From: Thermoproteota archaeon
Lineage (GTDB): Archaea; Thermoproteota; Korarchaeia; Korarchaeales; Korarchaeaceae
Length of the DNA: 64,000 nt
NCBI GenBank assembly: GCA_027491555.1
Contig: JAOZGN010000006.1
Location: 1 to 64,000 of the forward strand
Direction: 5' to 3'
A program made the translations under genes and the position numbers. Below are positions 32,034-40,436 of this stretch, in pieces. The notes below the pieces were generated by a model, which had not been told where the DNA came from, made no database searches, and saw nothing but the letters and a program-made list of their open reading frames with translations. How positions within the stretch are numbered: position 1 is the first letter of the stretch; each line of letters begins with the position of its first letter.

Positions 32034-33785
32034 TCACGGCTCGGAGTACGAAATTGACTTCGCGTAACCCTCTAGAATCCTCTTGACCTCCCCTAGCGTT
32101 GCAGCTTCCAAAGCCTCCGCGACGAGTTTCTCTGCGGACTCCTTAGTTATCGACCTGACAAGCCTCTTGGCCCTCGGAATTGAGGTGGGCACCATGCTGA
32201 TCTCATCCAGCCCCATTCCCACCAGCAGCGGAATCGCCAACTCGTCACCTGCCATCTCCCCGCACATGCCCACATGTATCTTGGCCTCCTTTGCGGCCTC
32301 GACCACCCCCTTTACGGCCCTTATGACGGCGGGCTGAAAGTGGCTGTACAGGTCTGAGACCAGTTCGTTCGTCCTGTCAGCGGCCATGACGTACTGCGTT
32401 AAGTCGTTGGTGCCTATGCTGAAGAAGTCCACCTCCTTGGCCAGGTCTCGGGCCATGAGTACGGCGGAGGGCGTCTCGATCATTATGCCGATTTTGACAT
32501 CCTCCCGGAACTCCTTGCCCTCCTTCTTCAACTGGGAGGCCGCGTCGTGAACTACCTCTTTGGCCTTCCTCACCTCCTCAACCGAGGAGATCATGGGAAA
32601 CATAACCCAGAGGTTGCCTAGGGAGGCCGCCCTAAGGGCGGCCTTGACCTGGGTCAGCAGGATTTCGGGCCTGTCGAGGGTCACCCTTATGCCGCGCCAG
32701 CCAAGCATCGGGTTCGGCTCGGGCGGCATGGTGAAGTACGGCAGCGGCTTATCTGCTCCAATGTCGAGTGTCCTCACTACGACGGGCTTGTCACCCATCT
32801 TCTCGACGAACCCCTTCAGGTTCGTGTAGAGCTCCTCCTCGGTCGGAAACCTGGGGGAGTTGACGTACATGAACTCGGTCCTCAGGAGGCCAATACCCTC
32901 GGCGCCCATGGACAGAGCGTAATTTAGGTCCTCCAACCCTCCCACGTTTGCGAACACGCCTATCCTGAATCCGTCCTTGGTCTCCGCCGGCAGGGGGGCG
33001 TACTTCATCAGAAGCATCCTCTCGCGGATCTGCTCGGACATCTTCACCCTGTAGCTCTTCATGGTTTCCCTGTCGGGCCTGACTATCACCAACCCCTGGT
33101 CTCCGTCCACCACGATGGAGTCGCCGGCACGAACGTGGACGGAGAGCTCCTTGAGCCCCACCACGGCCGGTATGCCCAGGGTCCTGGCCACGATGGCCAC
33201 GTGGGAGGTGGGACCTCCCTTGTCTGTTGCGAAGCCGAGGACCTTCGACTTGTCCAAGGTGGCCATGTCGCTCGGCAGGAGCTCATGGGCCACGACTATC
33301 GACTCCTCTGGCGGGGCAGAGATCTCGTTTATCTTCCCCTTTAAGGCCGTCAAGACGAGCCTCTTGACGTCCCGGACGTCTGCCGCCCTCTCCCTCATGT
33401 ACTGACTCTCCATCTCCTCAAACAGCTTGGCGACCCTCTCAAGGACGGTCTCAACCGCGTATTCCGCGTTGACCCTCTGCTCCCGGATCATTACCTCGAC
33501 CGGCTTGAGGAAGGACGTCTCGTCCTCCAAGATCATGAGGTGCGCCTCGTAGATCTTCGCCTCTTCTTCGCCTATCTCAGACTTCACCCGCTCGTAGAGC
33601 TTCTTCAGGTAACCCTTCGCGAGCGTTATGGCGCTCTCAAACCTGAGTATCTCGCCCTCGACCTCTTCTTCGCTCAGCTCCCTCTTCTCGACCTCGACGT
33701 AACCCCGGACGTAGAGGTAGGCCCTCCCCACCGCGACGCCTGGTGAGGCGGGGATACCTCTGAACTCCCGGGGGCCAGCCCGCAA
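32034..33785 (-). CDS. ptsI: PTS enzyme I (phosphoenolpyruvate-protein phosphotransferase)
   Basis: 583 aa from TTG 33785, one base after the HPr stop, with GGAG upstream. The three parts of enzyme I are complete: N-terminal RGIPASPGVAVGRAYL, the phosphohistidine loop DKGGPTSHVAIVARTLGIPA, and the PEP-binding barrel with LRTEFMY, GWRGIRVTL, MIETPSAVLMA, FFSIGTNDLTQY and GMCGEMAGDE. It takes phosphate from PEP and passes it to HPr. Such enzymes are rare in archaea. Together with HPr here and IIC/IIB/IIA at 38.6-40.9 kb the pathway is complete. Confidence 0.97.
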   Translation of the reverse strand: MRAGPREFRGIPASPGVAVGRAYLYVRGYVEVEKRELSEEEVEGEILRFESAITLAKGYLKKLYERVKSEIGEEEAKIYEAHLMILEDETSFLKPVEVMIREQRVNAEYAVETVLERVAKLFEEMESQYMRERAADVRDVKRLVLTALKGKINEISAPPEESIVVAHELLPSDMATLDKSKVLGFATDKGGPTSHVAIVARTLGIPAVVGLKELSVHVRAGDSIVVDGDQGLVIVRPDRETMKSYRVKMSEQIRERMLLMKYAPLPAETKDGFRIGVFANVGGLEDLNYALSMGAEGIGLLRTEFMYVNSPRFPTEEELYTNLKGFVEKMGDKPVVVRTLDIGADKPLPYFTMPPEPNPMLGWRGIRVTLDRPEILLTQVKAALRAASLGNLWVMFPMISSVEEVRKAKEVVHDAASQLKKEGKEFREDVKIGIMIETPSAVLMARDLAKEVDFFSIGTNDLTQYVMAADRTNELVSDLYSHFQPAVIRAVKGVVEAAKEAKIHVGMCGEMAGDELAIPLLVGMGLDEISMVPTSIPRAKRLVRSITKESAEKLVAEALEAATLGEVKRILEGYAKSISYSEP

Positions 33786-33786
33786 G

Positions 33787-34071
33787 TTACTCCGCCTCCC
33801 CGAAGCGGCTCTCAACTAGGGACGCCAGGGCCTGGACCGCCTCCTCAGCATCATCTCCTTCAGCCACTATCGTTATCCAGTGCCCGTACTCGGCGCCCAG
33901 AGAGAGCACTCCGAGGATGCTCTTTGCGTCGGCTTCCTTATCATCCTTTCTGACGACGATTTTTGACTTGAACTTCTTTGCCGTCTGCACGAAGAGGGAT
34001 GCTGGTCTGGCGTGGAGGCCCACCTTGTTCTTCAGCTGAACAGTCGTTTCGGCGCGGGCCATTGAGCACAT
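33787..34071 (-). CDS. ptsH: PTS phosphocarrier protein HPr
   Basis: 94 aa from ATG 34071, or 91 aa from ATG 34062; the TATA element at about 34101-34106 favours a leaderless start at 34071. The active-site phrase KNKVGLHARPASLFVQTA carries the phosphorylated histidine. The regulatory-serine region (DAKSILGVLSLGAEYG) has the usual KSILG pattern, with Ser available, although HPr kinase is not in the window. It is followed directly by ptsI. It shares a promoter region with the divergent rpe gene. Confidence 0.95.
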   Translation of the reverse strand: MCSMARAETTVQLKNKVGLHARPASLFVQTAKKFKSKIVVRKDDKEADAKSILGVLSLGAEYGHWITIVAEGDDAEEAVQALASLVESRFGEAE

Positions 34072-34098
34072 CCGAAGCCAACCCGAAGGGAAAGGATC

Positions 34099-34108
34099 CT
34101 TAAATACT
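34099..34108. promoter_or_regulatory. Shared TATA element of ptsH and rpe
   Basis: The near-palindromic block cttaaatact lies 25 bases before the rpe ATG (34129) and about 28 bases before the ptsH ATG (34071) in the other direction. It is the only A+T-rich element in the gap and is therefore likely to serve both genes. Confidence 0.6.
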
Positions 34109-34128
34109 TGTCTAGGACGTTGAGTCGA

Positions 34129-34794
34129 ATGACCGTCAGTCTCTCTGCTTCCATACTCTCTGCAGACCTCTCGAATCTCAGAGAGGAGGTTGCGCGCGCC
34201 CAGGAAGGCGGGGTGGACAGCATCCACGTGGACGTCATGGACGGTCACTTCGTTCCCAACCTCTCCTTCGGGCTCCCCGTCGTCAGGGCTCTCAGGCGGA
34301 CAACCGACCTCCCGATAGAGGCTCACCTGATGATAGAGCTCCCAGAGAGGTATGCTGAGAGGTTTGCGGAGGCAGGAGCGGACGTGGTCTACTTCCACGT
34401 AGAGGCCGCAAGCAGGCCGATCTACCTCTCGACGTCGCTCAGATCTGCTGGCGTGAAGGTCGGGGTGGCCTTGAACCCCGGCACCCCCCTCTCGACGATC
34501 GAAGAGTTACTCGACTCGGTCGACCGGGTCCTCGTTATGACCGTTGAGCCCGGGTTTGGGGGTCAGAGGTTCATCGAGGGAACGCTCCGAAAGATACGGA
34601 AGCTGAGGCGGCTGATAGAGGACGGGAAACTCAATCTGGAGATAGCCGTGGATGGAGGGATAAACTGCTCAACCGTCAGTAAGGTCGTCGAGGCCGGAGC
34701 CACCGTATTGATCGCTGGCTCGGCGATATTTGGTAAAGGAGACCCGGCTGAAGCCGCGAGGTTGCTCAGGAGGTGCGCCGAGGACAGGGCGTGA
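34129..34794 (+). CDS. rpe: Ribulose-phosphate 3-epimerase
   Basis: 221 aa from ATG 34129, a leaderless start 25 bases after the TATA element. Family motifs are complete: SLSASILSADLSNL, DSIHVDVMDGHFVPNLSFG with metal-binding His/Asp, EAHLMIE, MTVEPGFGGQRFIEG, EIAVDGGINCSTV and LIAGSAIFGKGD. It interconverts ribulose-5-phosphate and xylulose-5-phosphate. Placed between the PTS general proteins and the 2-oxoacid dehydrogenase operon, it fits sugar/polyol utilisation. Confidence 0.96.
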   Translation: MTVSLSASILSADLSNLREEVARAQEGGVDSIHVDVMDGHFVPNLSFGLPVVRALRRTTDLPIEAHLMIELPERYAERFAEAGADVVYFHVEAASRPIYLSTSLRSAGVKVGVALNPGTPLSTIEELLDSVDRVLVMTVEPGFGGQRFIEGTLRKIRKLRRLIEDGKLNLEIAVDGGINCSTVSKVVEAGATVLIAGSAIFGKGDPAEAARLLRRCAEDRA

Positions 34795-34827
34795 ACCGAC
34801 GCGCTTCATCAAAAACTATAAGATTGT

Positions 34828-34839
34828 CCTATACTTTTC
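34828..34839 (+). promoter_or_regulatory. TATA box of the 2-oxoacid dehydrogenase operon
   Basis: The stretch tcctatactttt lies about 22 bases before the TTG start at 34855, consistent with a leaderless mRNA for the E1alpha-E1beta-E2 operon. Confidence 0.55.
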
Positions 34840-34854
34840 AACGGTGCTTCCACG

Positions 34855-35883
34855 TTGGCCAAGCTCGAGATCCAGATAGAGGAGATTGGGGAGGTCTCAG
34901 TTCAAGAGGCTCTTTCACTCGGGCTGACCGAGGGAGACCTCCTTCGGATGTACAGGAAGCTGGTCGAACTTCGCCTCTTCGAAAACAGGGTGGAGCAGCT
35001 GTACCTCTATGAGGCCAGGATCCAGGGAACCGCCCACCTCTATACGGGAGAGGAGGCAATTGCCGTAGGCGTGGCCCGGGCAATAGAGGGGTTTGGATAC
35101 ATAGTAAGCCACCACAGGGGCCACGGGCACGCGCTGGCCATGGGCATCCCGCCGAAGGAGGTCATGGCCGAGCTATTCGGCAAGGAGACCGGCGTGGTCA
35201 AGGGACTCGGCGGGTCCATGCACGTGGCCATAGACCCCAAGCGGGGCGCCCTCTGGGCCTCGGCGATCGTGGGGAGCGGGATACCCATAGCGGCAGGGGC
35301 CGCGCTGGCCCTGAGGTACAGAGGAGAAAGGGGCGTCGTCGTCGGGTTCTTCAGCGACGGCGCCGCGAACACCGGCGCGTTCCACGAAGGGCTCAACCTC
35401 GCCTCCTTCTGGAAGCTCCCGGTCATCTTCGCCTGCGAGAACAACCAGTGGGGCATGTCCATGCCGGCGAGAAAGTCGATAACGTGCGGCCGGGTTGCCT
35501 ACCGGGCCGCTGCCTACGGCATGCCCGGCGTGATTGCCGACGGAAACGACGTCCTCAGCGTCTACAAGGCCACCAAAGAGGCCGCCGATCGGGCGCTCCG
35601 CGGAGAGGGTCCAACCCTCATAGAGTTCATCACCTACCGGCTCAAGGGGCACGGCGTCTACGACAAGGCCACGTACAGGCCCAAGGGGGAGGTCGAGGAA
35701 TGGGAGAAGAAGGATCCGCTCCCCAGGTTCGAGCAGAAATTAATTGAGGCTGGAATTACCACAGAAGGTCGCCTGAAGGAGATCAGAGAAGAGGTGGCCA
35801 AAGAGATCGAGGAGGCGGTGAAGTTCGCCGAGGAGAGCGAGGTCCTCGAGTTCGACAAGCTCTGGGAGGTGATCTACGCGTGA
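34855..35883 (+). CDS. 2-oxoacid dehydrogenase E1 component, alpha subunit
   Basis: 342 aa. The TPP-binding region GFFSDGAANTGAFHEGLNLA and the downstream FACENNQWGMSMP are intact, as are HLYTGEEAIAVGVARA, HHRGHGHALAMGI and GKETGVVKGLGGSMHV. This is the alpha subunit of a pyruvate-, branched-chain- or acetoin-type dehydrogenase complex; the substrate cannot be decided by eye. It is the first gene of a three-gene operon with E1beta overlapping by four bases (GTGA). The TTG start lies at leaderless distance from its TATA box. Confidence 0.94.
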   Translation: MAKLEIQIEEIGEVSVQEALSLGLTEGDLLRMYRKLVELRLFENRVEQLYLYEARIQGTAHLYTGEEAIAVGVARAIEGFGYIVSHHRGHGHALAMGIPPKEVMAELFGKETGVVKGLGGSMHVAIDPKRGALWASAIVGSGIPIAAGAALALRYRGERGVVVGFFSDGAANTGAFHEGLNLASFWKLPVIFACENNQWGMSMPARKSITCGRVAYRAAAYGMPGVIADGNDVLSVYKATKEAADRALRGEGPTLIEFITYRLKGHGVYDKATYRPKGEVEEWEKKDPLPRFEQKLIEAGITTEGRLKEIREEVAKEIEEAVKFAEESEVLEFDKLWEVIYA

Positions 35884-36869
35884 GCACAGGTGAGGAGAGG
35901 ATCCTGACCTACGCCGAGGCCATCAGGGAGGGCCTCAGGCAGGAGATGCAGAGAGACGAGAGCGTCGTCCTGATGGGAGAGGACATAGGCGCTTACGGGG
36001 GCGCCTTCAAGGTCACCAAGGGCCTCCTTGAGGAGTTCGGCCCGGAGAGGGTCAGAGACACCCCCATCTCAGAGATCGCGATTGTGGGCGCCGCCATAGG
36101 GGCCGCAATAATGGGTCTCAGGCCCGTGGCCGAGATCATGTACATGGACTTCCTGCCCATAGCGACCGAGCAGCTGGTCATCCAGGCCGCGAAGATGAGG
36201 TTCTCATCCGGGGGGAAGCTGAGGATCCCCCTCGTGGTGAGGACCCAGTACAGCCTGGGGAGGGCGCACGCCGCCCAGCACTCCAACTTCTTCCCGGCCT
36301 GGTACATGAACGTCCCGGGCCTGAAGGTGGTGACTCCCTCAACCCCCTACGACGCGAAGGGGCTGATAATCGGCTCCATAAGGGACGACAATCCAGTGCT
36401 GTTCGTTGAGTGCGCCGTCCTCTACTACGGGGTAAAGGGCCCCGTGCCGGAGGAGCCCTACGAGATCCCCCTGGGCGTGGCAGATGTTAAGAGAGAGGGG
36501 AGCGACGTCACCATAGTGGCGGTGTCCAGGATGGTTCACGAGGCCCTGAAGGCCGCTGAAGAGCTCGAAAAGAAGGGGATAAGCGCGGAGGTTATTGATC
36601 CAAGGACCCTCAACCCCCTGGACAGGCAGACGATAGTGGAGTCCGTGAAGAAGACGGGGAGGGCCGTCGTGGCGGCGGACGACTGCAAGACCGGCGGCGT
36701 CACCGCCGAGCTGGCGGCCACGATCGTCGAGGGAGCTTTCGACTATCTAGACGCCCCGATCGTGAGGGTGGCGTCGCCCGACATGCCCATCCCGTTCTCC
36801 CCTTCGCTCGAGAACCGGTACATGCGCTGGGCAAAGGACATAGTTGAGGCGGTGGAAGGCATAGTGTAA
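35880..36869 (+). CDS. 2-oxoacid dehydrogenase E1 component, beta subunit
   Basis: 329 aa. Family phrases include LTYAEAIREGLRQEMQRD, LMGEDIGAYGGAFKVTKGL, RVRDTPISEIAIVGAAIGAA and QTIVESVKKTGRAVVAADDC. The GTG start overlaps the E1alpha stop. It forms the alpha2beta2 E1 heterotetramer that decarboxylates the 2-oxoacid and transfers the acyl group to lipoyl-E2. The conserved ExAQHxNFF-type loop (HAAQHSNFFPAWYMNV) is present. Confidence 0.95.
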   Translation: MSTGEERILTYAEAIREGLRQEMQRDESVVLMGEDIGAYGGAFKVTKGLLEEFGPERVRDTPISEIAIVGAAIGAAIMGLRPVAEIMYMDFLPIATEQLVIQAAKMRFSSGGKLRIPLVVRTQYSLGRAHAAQHSNFFPAWYMNVPGLKVVTPSTPYDAKGLIIGSIRDDNPVLFVECAVLYYGVKGPVPEEPYEIPLGVADVKREGSDVTIVAVSRMVHEALKAAEELEKKGISAEVIDPRTLNPLDRQTIVESVKKTGRAVVAADDCKTGGVTAELAATIVEGAFDYLDAPIVRVASPDMPIPFSPSLENRYMRWAKDIVEAVEGIV

Positions 36870-36887
36870 CCAGTCGGGAGGATCGCG

Positions 36888-38018
36888 ATGCCGTGGAAGG
36901 TCGTGATGCCCCGCCTCGACCCGGGAATGAAGACGGGAAAGCTGGTCAGGTGGCTGAAGAGGGAGGGTGAGCCCGTCAAGAGGGGCGAGGAGATAGCGAC
37001 CGCAGAGGGGGAGAAGACCACCTTTCCGATCGAATCGCCCGCCGACGGCGTGCTCGTCAAGATCCTCGTACAGGAGGGAGAGGAAGTTCCAGTGCTCACG
37101 GCGCTGGCCATCATCGCGGCTCCTGGGGAACAGATCTCGGAGGAGGAGCTCAGGCGGGAGGCCCCCCGCGAGGTGTTGGAGGTGAGGGCCAGCCCGGCCG
37201 CCAGGCGGCTGGCCAGGGAGTACGGGATCGACCTCAGGGAGGTGCGGGGTACAGGCCCCGGCGGGAGGATAACCAGAGAGGACATCCTCAGGTACGTGGA
37301 ATCCACCGGGCTCAGGGCTGAGCTTGGCGAGGAGGGGCCGAGAGTCCTGAAGGAGATCGAGCTGACTGGCAAGAGGGGAACGATAGCCAGAAGGCTGACG
37401 GAGAGTCATAGAGAGATCCCGAGCGTCACGATAGTCATGAGGGCGGACATGTCGAGAGCTCTAGAACTCAGGAGGCGCGAAGCTGCCCGGGGGAGAAAGT
37501 TCTCGATAACAGCCCTCGTGGTGAAGGCGGTGGCCAAGGCCCTCGAGGAGAACAGAGAACTTAACTCGAGCGTTGTGGGAGACAAAATTGTCGTTTACGA
37601 CGATATCAACGTGGGCGTCGCGGTGAGCATTCCAGACGGGCTCGTGGTGCCCGTCGTCCGAGACGCCAACAAGAAGGACTTGATGCAGATAACCAGGGAA
37701 ATAGAGGAGCTTGCAAGCAGGGCTCGGAGCGAGGAGGGGCTCAGCCCCAGGGACTTCTCCGGGGGCACATTCACGGTCTCGAACCTGGGCTCCGAGGGAG
37801 TGGAGATATTCACGCCGATCATCAATCCGCCTCAGTCTGCCATACTCGGCGTGGGCGCGATCACCCAGACGCCGGTCGTAACTGGAGGGGAGATCGAGGT
37901 CAGGCCCCAGATGGCCCTCTGTCTGGTCTTCGACCACAGGGTCGTGGACGGCGTGCCCGCCTCCAGGTTCCTCAGGCGGGTGGTCGAACTCTTGGAGAAC
38001 CCGGAGGAGCTGGTTTAA
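36888..38018 (+). CDS. Dihydrolipoamide acyltransferase, E2 component
   Basis: 376 aa with one lipoyl domain (lysine in AEGEKTTFPIESPADG, about residue 43), a peripheral subunit-binding domain (ASPAARRLAREYGIDL, GTGPGGRITREDI) and the catalytic acyltransferase domain ending in the active-site CLVFDHRVVDGVPASRF (HxxxDG). It transfers acyl groups from lipoyl-lysine to CoA and forms the core of the complex. Neither E3 nor lipoate attachment genes are present in the window. The gene ends inside a hairpin followed by a T tract. Confidence 0.95.
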   Translation: MPWKVVMPRLDPGMKTGKLVRWLKREGEPVKRGEEIATAEGEKTTFPIESPADGVLVKILVQEGEEVPVLTALAIIAAPGEQISEEELRREAPREVLEVRASPAARRLAREYGIDLREVRGTGPGGRITREDILRYVESTGLRAELGEEGPRVLKEIELTGKRGTIARRLTESHREIPSVTIVMRADMSRALELRRREAARGRKFSITALVVKAVAKALEENRELNSSVVGDKIVVYDDINVGVAVSIPDGLVVPVVRDANKKDLMQITREIEELASRARSEEGLSPRDFSGGTFTVSNLGSEGVEIFTPIINPPQSAILGVGAITQTPVVTGGEIEVRPQMALCLVFDHRVVDGVPASRFLRRVVELLENPEELV

Positions 38019-38041
38019 GCTCCTCCCCGAGTCCCTTTTTT
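38003..38041 (+). terminator. Hairpin plus T tract ending the 2-oxoacid dehydrogenase operon
   Basis: A perfect eight-base stem ggaggagc / gctcctcc with an eight-base loop containing the E2 stop codon (38003-38026) is followed nine bases later by six T residues (38036-38041). Confidence 0.65.
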
Positions 38042-38069
38042 GGCGTTTCTCTCACAGAGATCAGTTCTA

Positions 38070-38558
38070 TCACCCCCTCCACGTCTCGTTCAGCACGGGA
38101 GCGACGAGCTCCTTGTGAAGAGGCACGCGAATGCCGGGCAGCCAAAACAGCTTGGCCTCGTAGTAGCTCACCACGTCGACCTCGATCCTCGGGGGGAGGT
38201 GCTCGATCGTCTGGGGCGGCAGCGGGAGCAGGAGTACCCTGTAGCCGTCGCTGCGACCCTTGACCAGTCCCAGTGAAGCAGAGAAGTTCTCGATCACGTC
38301 CCCCGTCTCCGGGTCTCTCAGGCTCATGCCCGCAGAAACGAAGAGTGGGTAGAATCCGTCGTTCTTTAGTGTGAAGTTCAACGCAAGGCCGGTGAAGTCT
38401 CCGCTAACGTAGGGTTGGGCGTACACGAGCCTGAGGTTGGAGTGAACGCTGAAGGCCGAGTGGAGCCACATTACGGTCAGCACCAGAACAACCATAGTCA
38501 CCGCGATCTCTCTCTTGTACGAGAGAAGGACGGCCTTGCCTCTGTTAGACTCGTCCAA
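38070..38558 (-). CDS. Hypothetical membrane-anchored protein with LEA-like beta domain
   Basis: 162 aa from TTG 38558. One N-terminal membrane anchor (REIAVTMVVLVLTVMWLHSA) precedes an extracytoplasmic beta-rich domain with the phrase GLALNFTLKNDGFYPLFVS, resembling water-stress/LEA14-type or Ig-like domains. There is no cleavage site and no catalytic motif. It sits on the minus strand between the convergent E2 gene and the downstream end of the IIC gene, whose transcription would continue into it only after a 73-base gap. Confidence 0.6.
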   Translation of the reverse strand: MDESNRGKAVLLSYKREIAVTMVVLVLTVMWLHSAFSVHSNLRLVYAQPYVSGDFTGLALNFTLKNDGFYPLFVSAGMSLRDPETGDVIENFSASLGLVKGRSDGYRVLLLPLPPQTIEHLPPRIEVDVVSYYEAKLFWLPGIRVPLHKELVAPVLNETWRG

Positions 38559-38631
38559 TATGGAGTCCCTCCTTCTGACGAACCTTTAGAGGAGGCCAGC
38601 CGTAATAAAAAGAGGGGAAGAGGGGTGGGGG

Positions 38632-39900
38632 TCACTTCTTCCCGAAGAGGAGGTAAAACGGCAAGAAGAGGACGAAGGTCAGCGGATTGGTCCCGTCGCA
38701 GATGCTGGAGATCAGGGTCGCCCCCTCAGGGGCCTCAAAGCCGGCCGTGATGGCGGCCTGGGTCACGTACGGCGCCAAGAAGGTGCCGATGTACATGGCC
38801 GGGATTAGGACTATGGCCCCGATGATCACGGTGTGAACCACGTTGCCCTTCACGATCGGCACCAGCATGCAGACCATGAAGGGCAACACGGCCAGGTCGG
38901 CAAGGGGCAGGAACTTGTTGCCGGGCAGGATGAACGCCAGGCCTATGGTTATGGGCACCAGTATCAAGGCCGCGGCGATGGCGGTCGGGTGACCGATGGC
39001 GATAGCAGAGTCCAGACCTATGTACATCTCCCTTCCGCCGTACTTCTCCTCCAGGATCTTCTTGCCAGCTTCAGAGATCGGGACCAGACCCTCCATCAGT
39101 ATCGCTACGACCTTTGGCATCAGGTACATGACGCCGGCCAGGGTGACGCCCGTGTTCAAGATGCCGGCTACGTCCTGGCCGGCAGCGATGGCCAGCAGAA
39201 TGCCAATTACGAAGCCTATGACCATGGGCTCTCCCAGTACCCCTAGTCTCTCCCGGATGGCCTCTGGGTCGGCCCTGACGTCTCGCAGAGGTGGTATGGC
39301 GTCGATCGCCTTCTTGATGGGAATGCCTATTGGGACGTAGGCGGCGGAGAAGCCGTGAGGCAGCGAGATGCCGGGGATCCCGAGCATCTCTTGGACTCCC
39401 TCAGCCGTCCAATCTCCCAGTTTGAACACGATGATCGCGTTTATTGCCGAGGCGATCAGGCCGAGTGGGACGCTGTCGGTGGCCATGGTGACCAGGGAGC
39501 CGGTGAAGGCGAAGTGCCAGTAGTTCCAGAAGTCGATGTCCATGGTCTTGGTCAGACCCAGGGCCAGCATGATGATGTTGATGATGAAGTCTATGGGAAT
39601 CGTCAGGGCTCCCACGATCGTGCCCCAGGCGATGGCGGCCGCTGCTGGCCAGCCCACGTCGATGACGGTTAGCTCTATGCCAGTCCTCTGCACCATCGCC
39701 TGGGCGACGTCGCTCATGGTACCCCACAGCAGGCCGATAACCAGGTTGATACCCACGAAGCCGCAGGCGATGGTCAGCGCCGCCCTGAAGGCCTTGCTCG
39801 CTGGGATCTTGAAGGCGAGACCCACTATGAAGAGGATTATCGGTATGGCGACGGTGGCCCCCAGCCCCAAGAACCATTGGACTGCTCCGACGATGTCCAT
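38632..39900 (-). CDS. gatC: PTS galactitol-family permease, EIIC component
   Basis: 422 aa from ATG 39900 with about 10-12 hydrophobic segments. The phrases ALGLTKTMDIDFWNYWHFAF, IGIPIKKAIDAIPPLRDV, GLDSAIAIGHPTAIAAALIL and SICDGTNPLTFVLFLPFYL are characteristic of the galactitol (GatC) permease family. It would import and phosphorylate a polyol or sugar with the IIB and IIA proteins encoded upstream on the same strand. A TATA-like tttatta lies about 60 bases upstream and an inverted repeat sits at the predicted transcript start, so the gene may have its own regulated promoter. Confidence 0.93.
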   Translation of the reverse strand: MDIVGAVQWFLGLGATVAIPIILFIVGLAFKIPASKAFRAALTIACGFVGINLVIGLLWGTMSDVAQAMVQRTGIELTVIDVGWPAAAAIAWGTIVGALTIPIDFIINIIMLALGLTKTMDIDFWNYWHFAFTGSLVTMATDSVPLGLIASAINAIIVFKLGDWTAEGVQEMLGIPGISLPHGFSAAYVPIGIPIKKAIDAIPPLRDVRADPEAIRERLGVLGEPMVIGFVIGILLAIAAGQDVAGILNTGVTLAGVMYLMPKVVAILMEGLVPISEAGKKILEEKYGGREMYIGLDSAIAIGHPTAIAAALILVPITIGLAFILPGNKFLPLADLAVLPFMVCMLVPIVKGNVVHTVIIGAIVLIPAMYIGTFLAPYVTQAAITAGFEAPEGATLISSICDGTNPLTFVLFLPFYLLFGKK

Positions 39901-39911
39901 CTCACACTCAC

Positions 39912-39934
39912 CAGCCGTCTGCGCTCGACGGCTG
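39912..39934. promoter_or_regulatory. Inverted repeat at the predicted transcription start of gatC
   Basis: cagccgtc and gacggctg form a perfect eight-base inverted repeat with a seven-base spacer. It lies 12 bases before the IIC ATG and about 25 bases downstream of a TATA-like tttatta (39955-39963, minus strand). It could be an operator overlapping the start site or a 5' UTR hairpin. Confidence 0.5.
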
Positions 39935-40073
39935 ACTACCACGACTTCGACTCTTACTAATAAAGTTAGCGATTGTTACAAAAAAGAAAGAGAAGCTCCT
40001 CGGCTTGCTGCCCCAAGATGGACCCACGAGAGCGGTTTGGGCTGATTTGGGCAACTCTAAGCCTGTAAATTTT

Positions 40074-40400
40074 TCATAGATCTGCGGGAGGAGTTATCCC
40101 CACCGCCTCGAATATCTTCTTCAGGGCCTCCTTCTCCCCTATGCCCGTAAGGAAAGGAACCCCATTAATCACGGGCTTACCCTTGGCCGCCTTCTCGGAG
40201 ATTGGGGTGTTGGCGACTATCACGTCTGGATCGAAGACCTCGATCTTCCCCTGGACCTCGGAGGCCTTACACTGAACTATCGTGACGGGAATCTTCAGCT
40301 TGTCAAAGGCTTGCTTGATCTTTCCCGCCACGACCGTGGCGGTAGCTATTGCTGTCCCACAAGCGACGAGGATCTTGATGTCCCGGGGCTTCGTGCCCAT
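40074..40400 (-). CDS. gatB: PTS galactitol-family EIIB component
   Basis: 108 aa. The phosphocysteine loop is KILVACGTAIATATVVAGKI, with the cysteine at the end of the first strand as in GatB. The rest has the IIB-galactitol pattern (VTIVQCKASEVQGKI, DVIVANTPISEKAAKGKPVI). It takes phosphate from the IIA protein and gives it to the substrate carried by IIC. ATG 40400 lies 36 bases after the IIA gene. The 173-base gap to IIC holds a separate TATA-like box. Confidence 0.93.
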   Translation of the reverse strand: MGTKPRDIKILVACGTAIATATVVAGKIKQAFDKLKIPVTIVQCKASEVQGKIEVFDPDVIVANTPISEKAAKGKPVINGVPFLTGIGEKEALKKIFEAVGITPPADL

Positions 40401-40436
40401 AGACTCCCCCCGACGGTCCGGTAAGGACTACCATAC

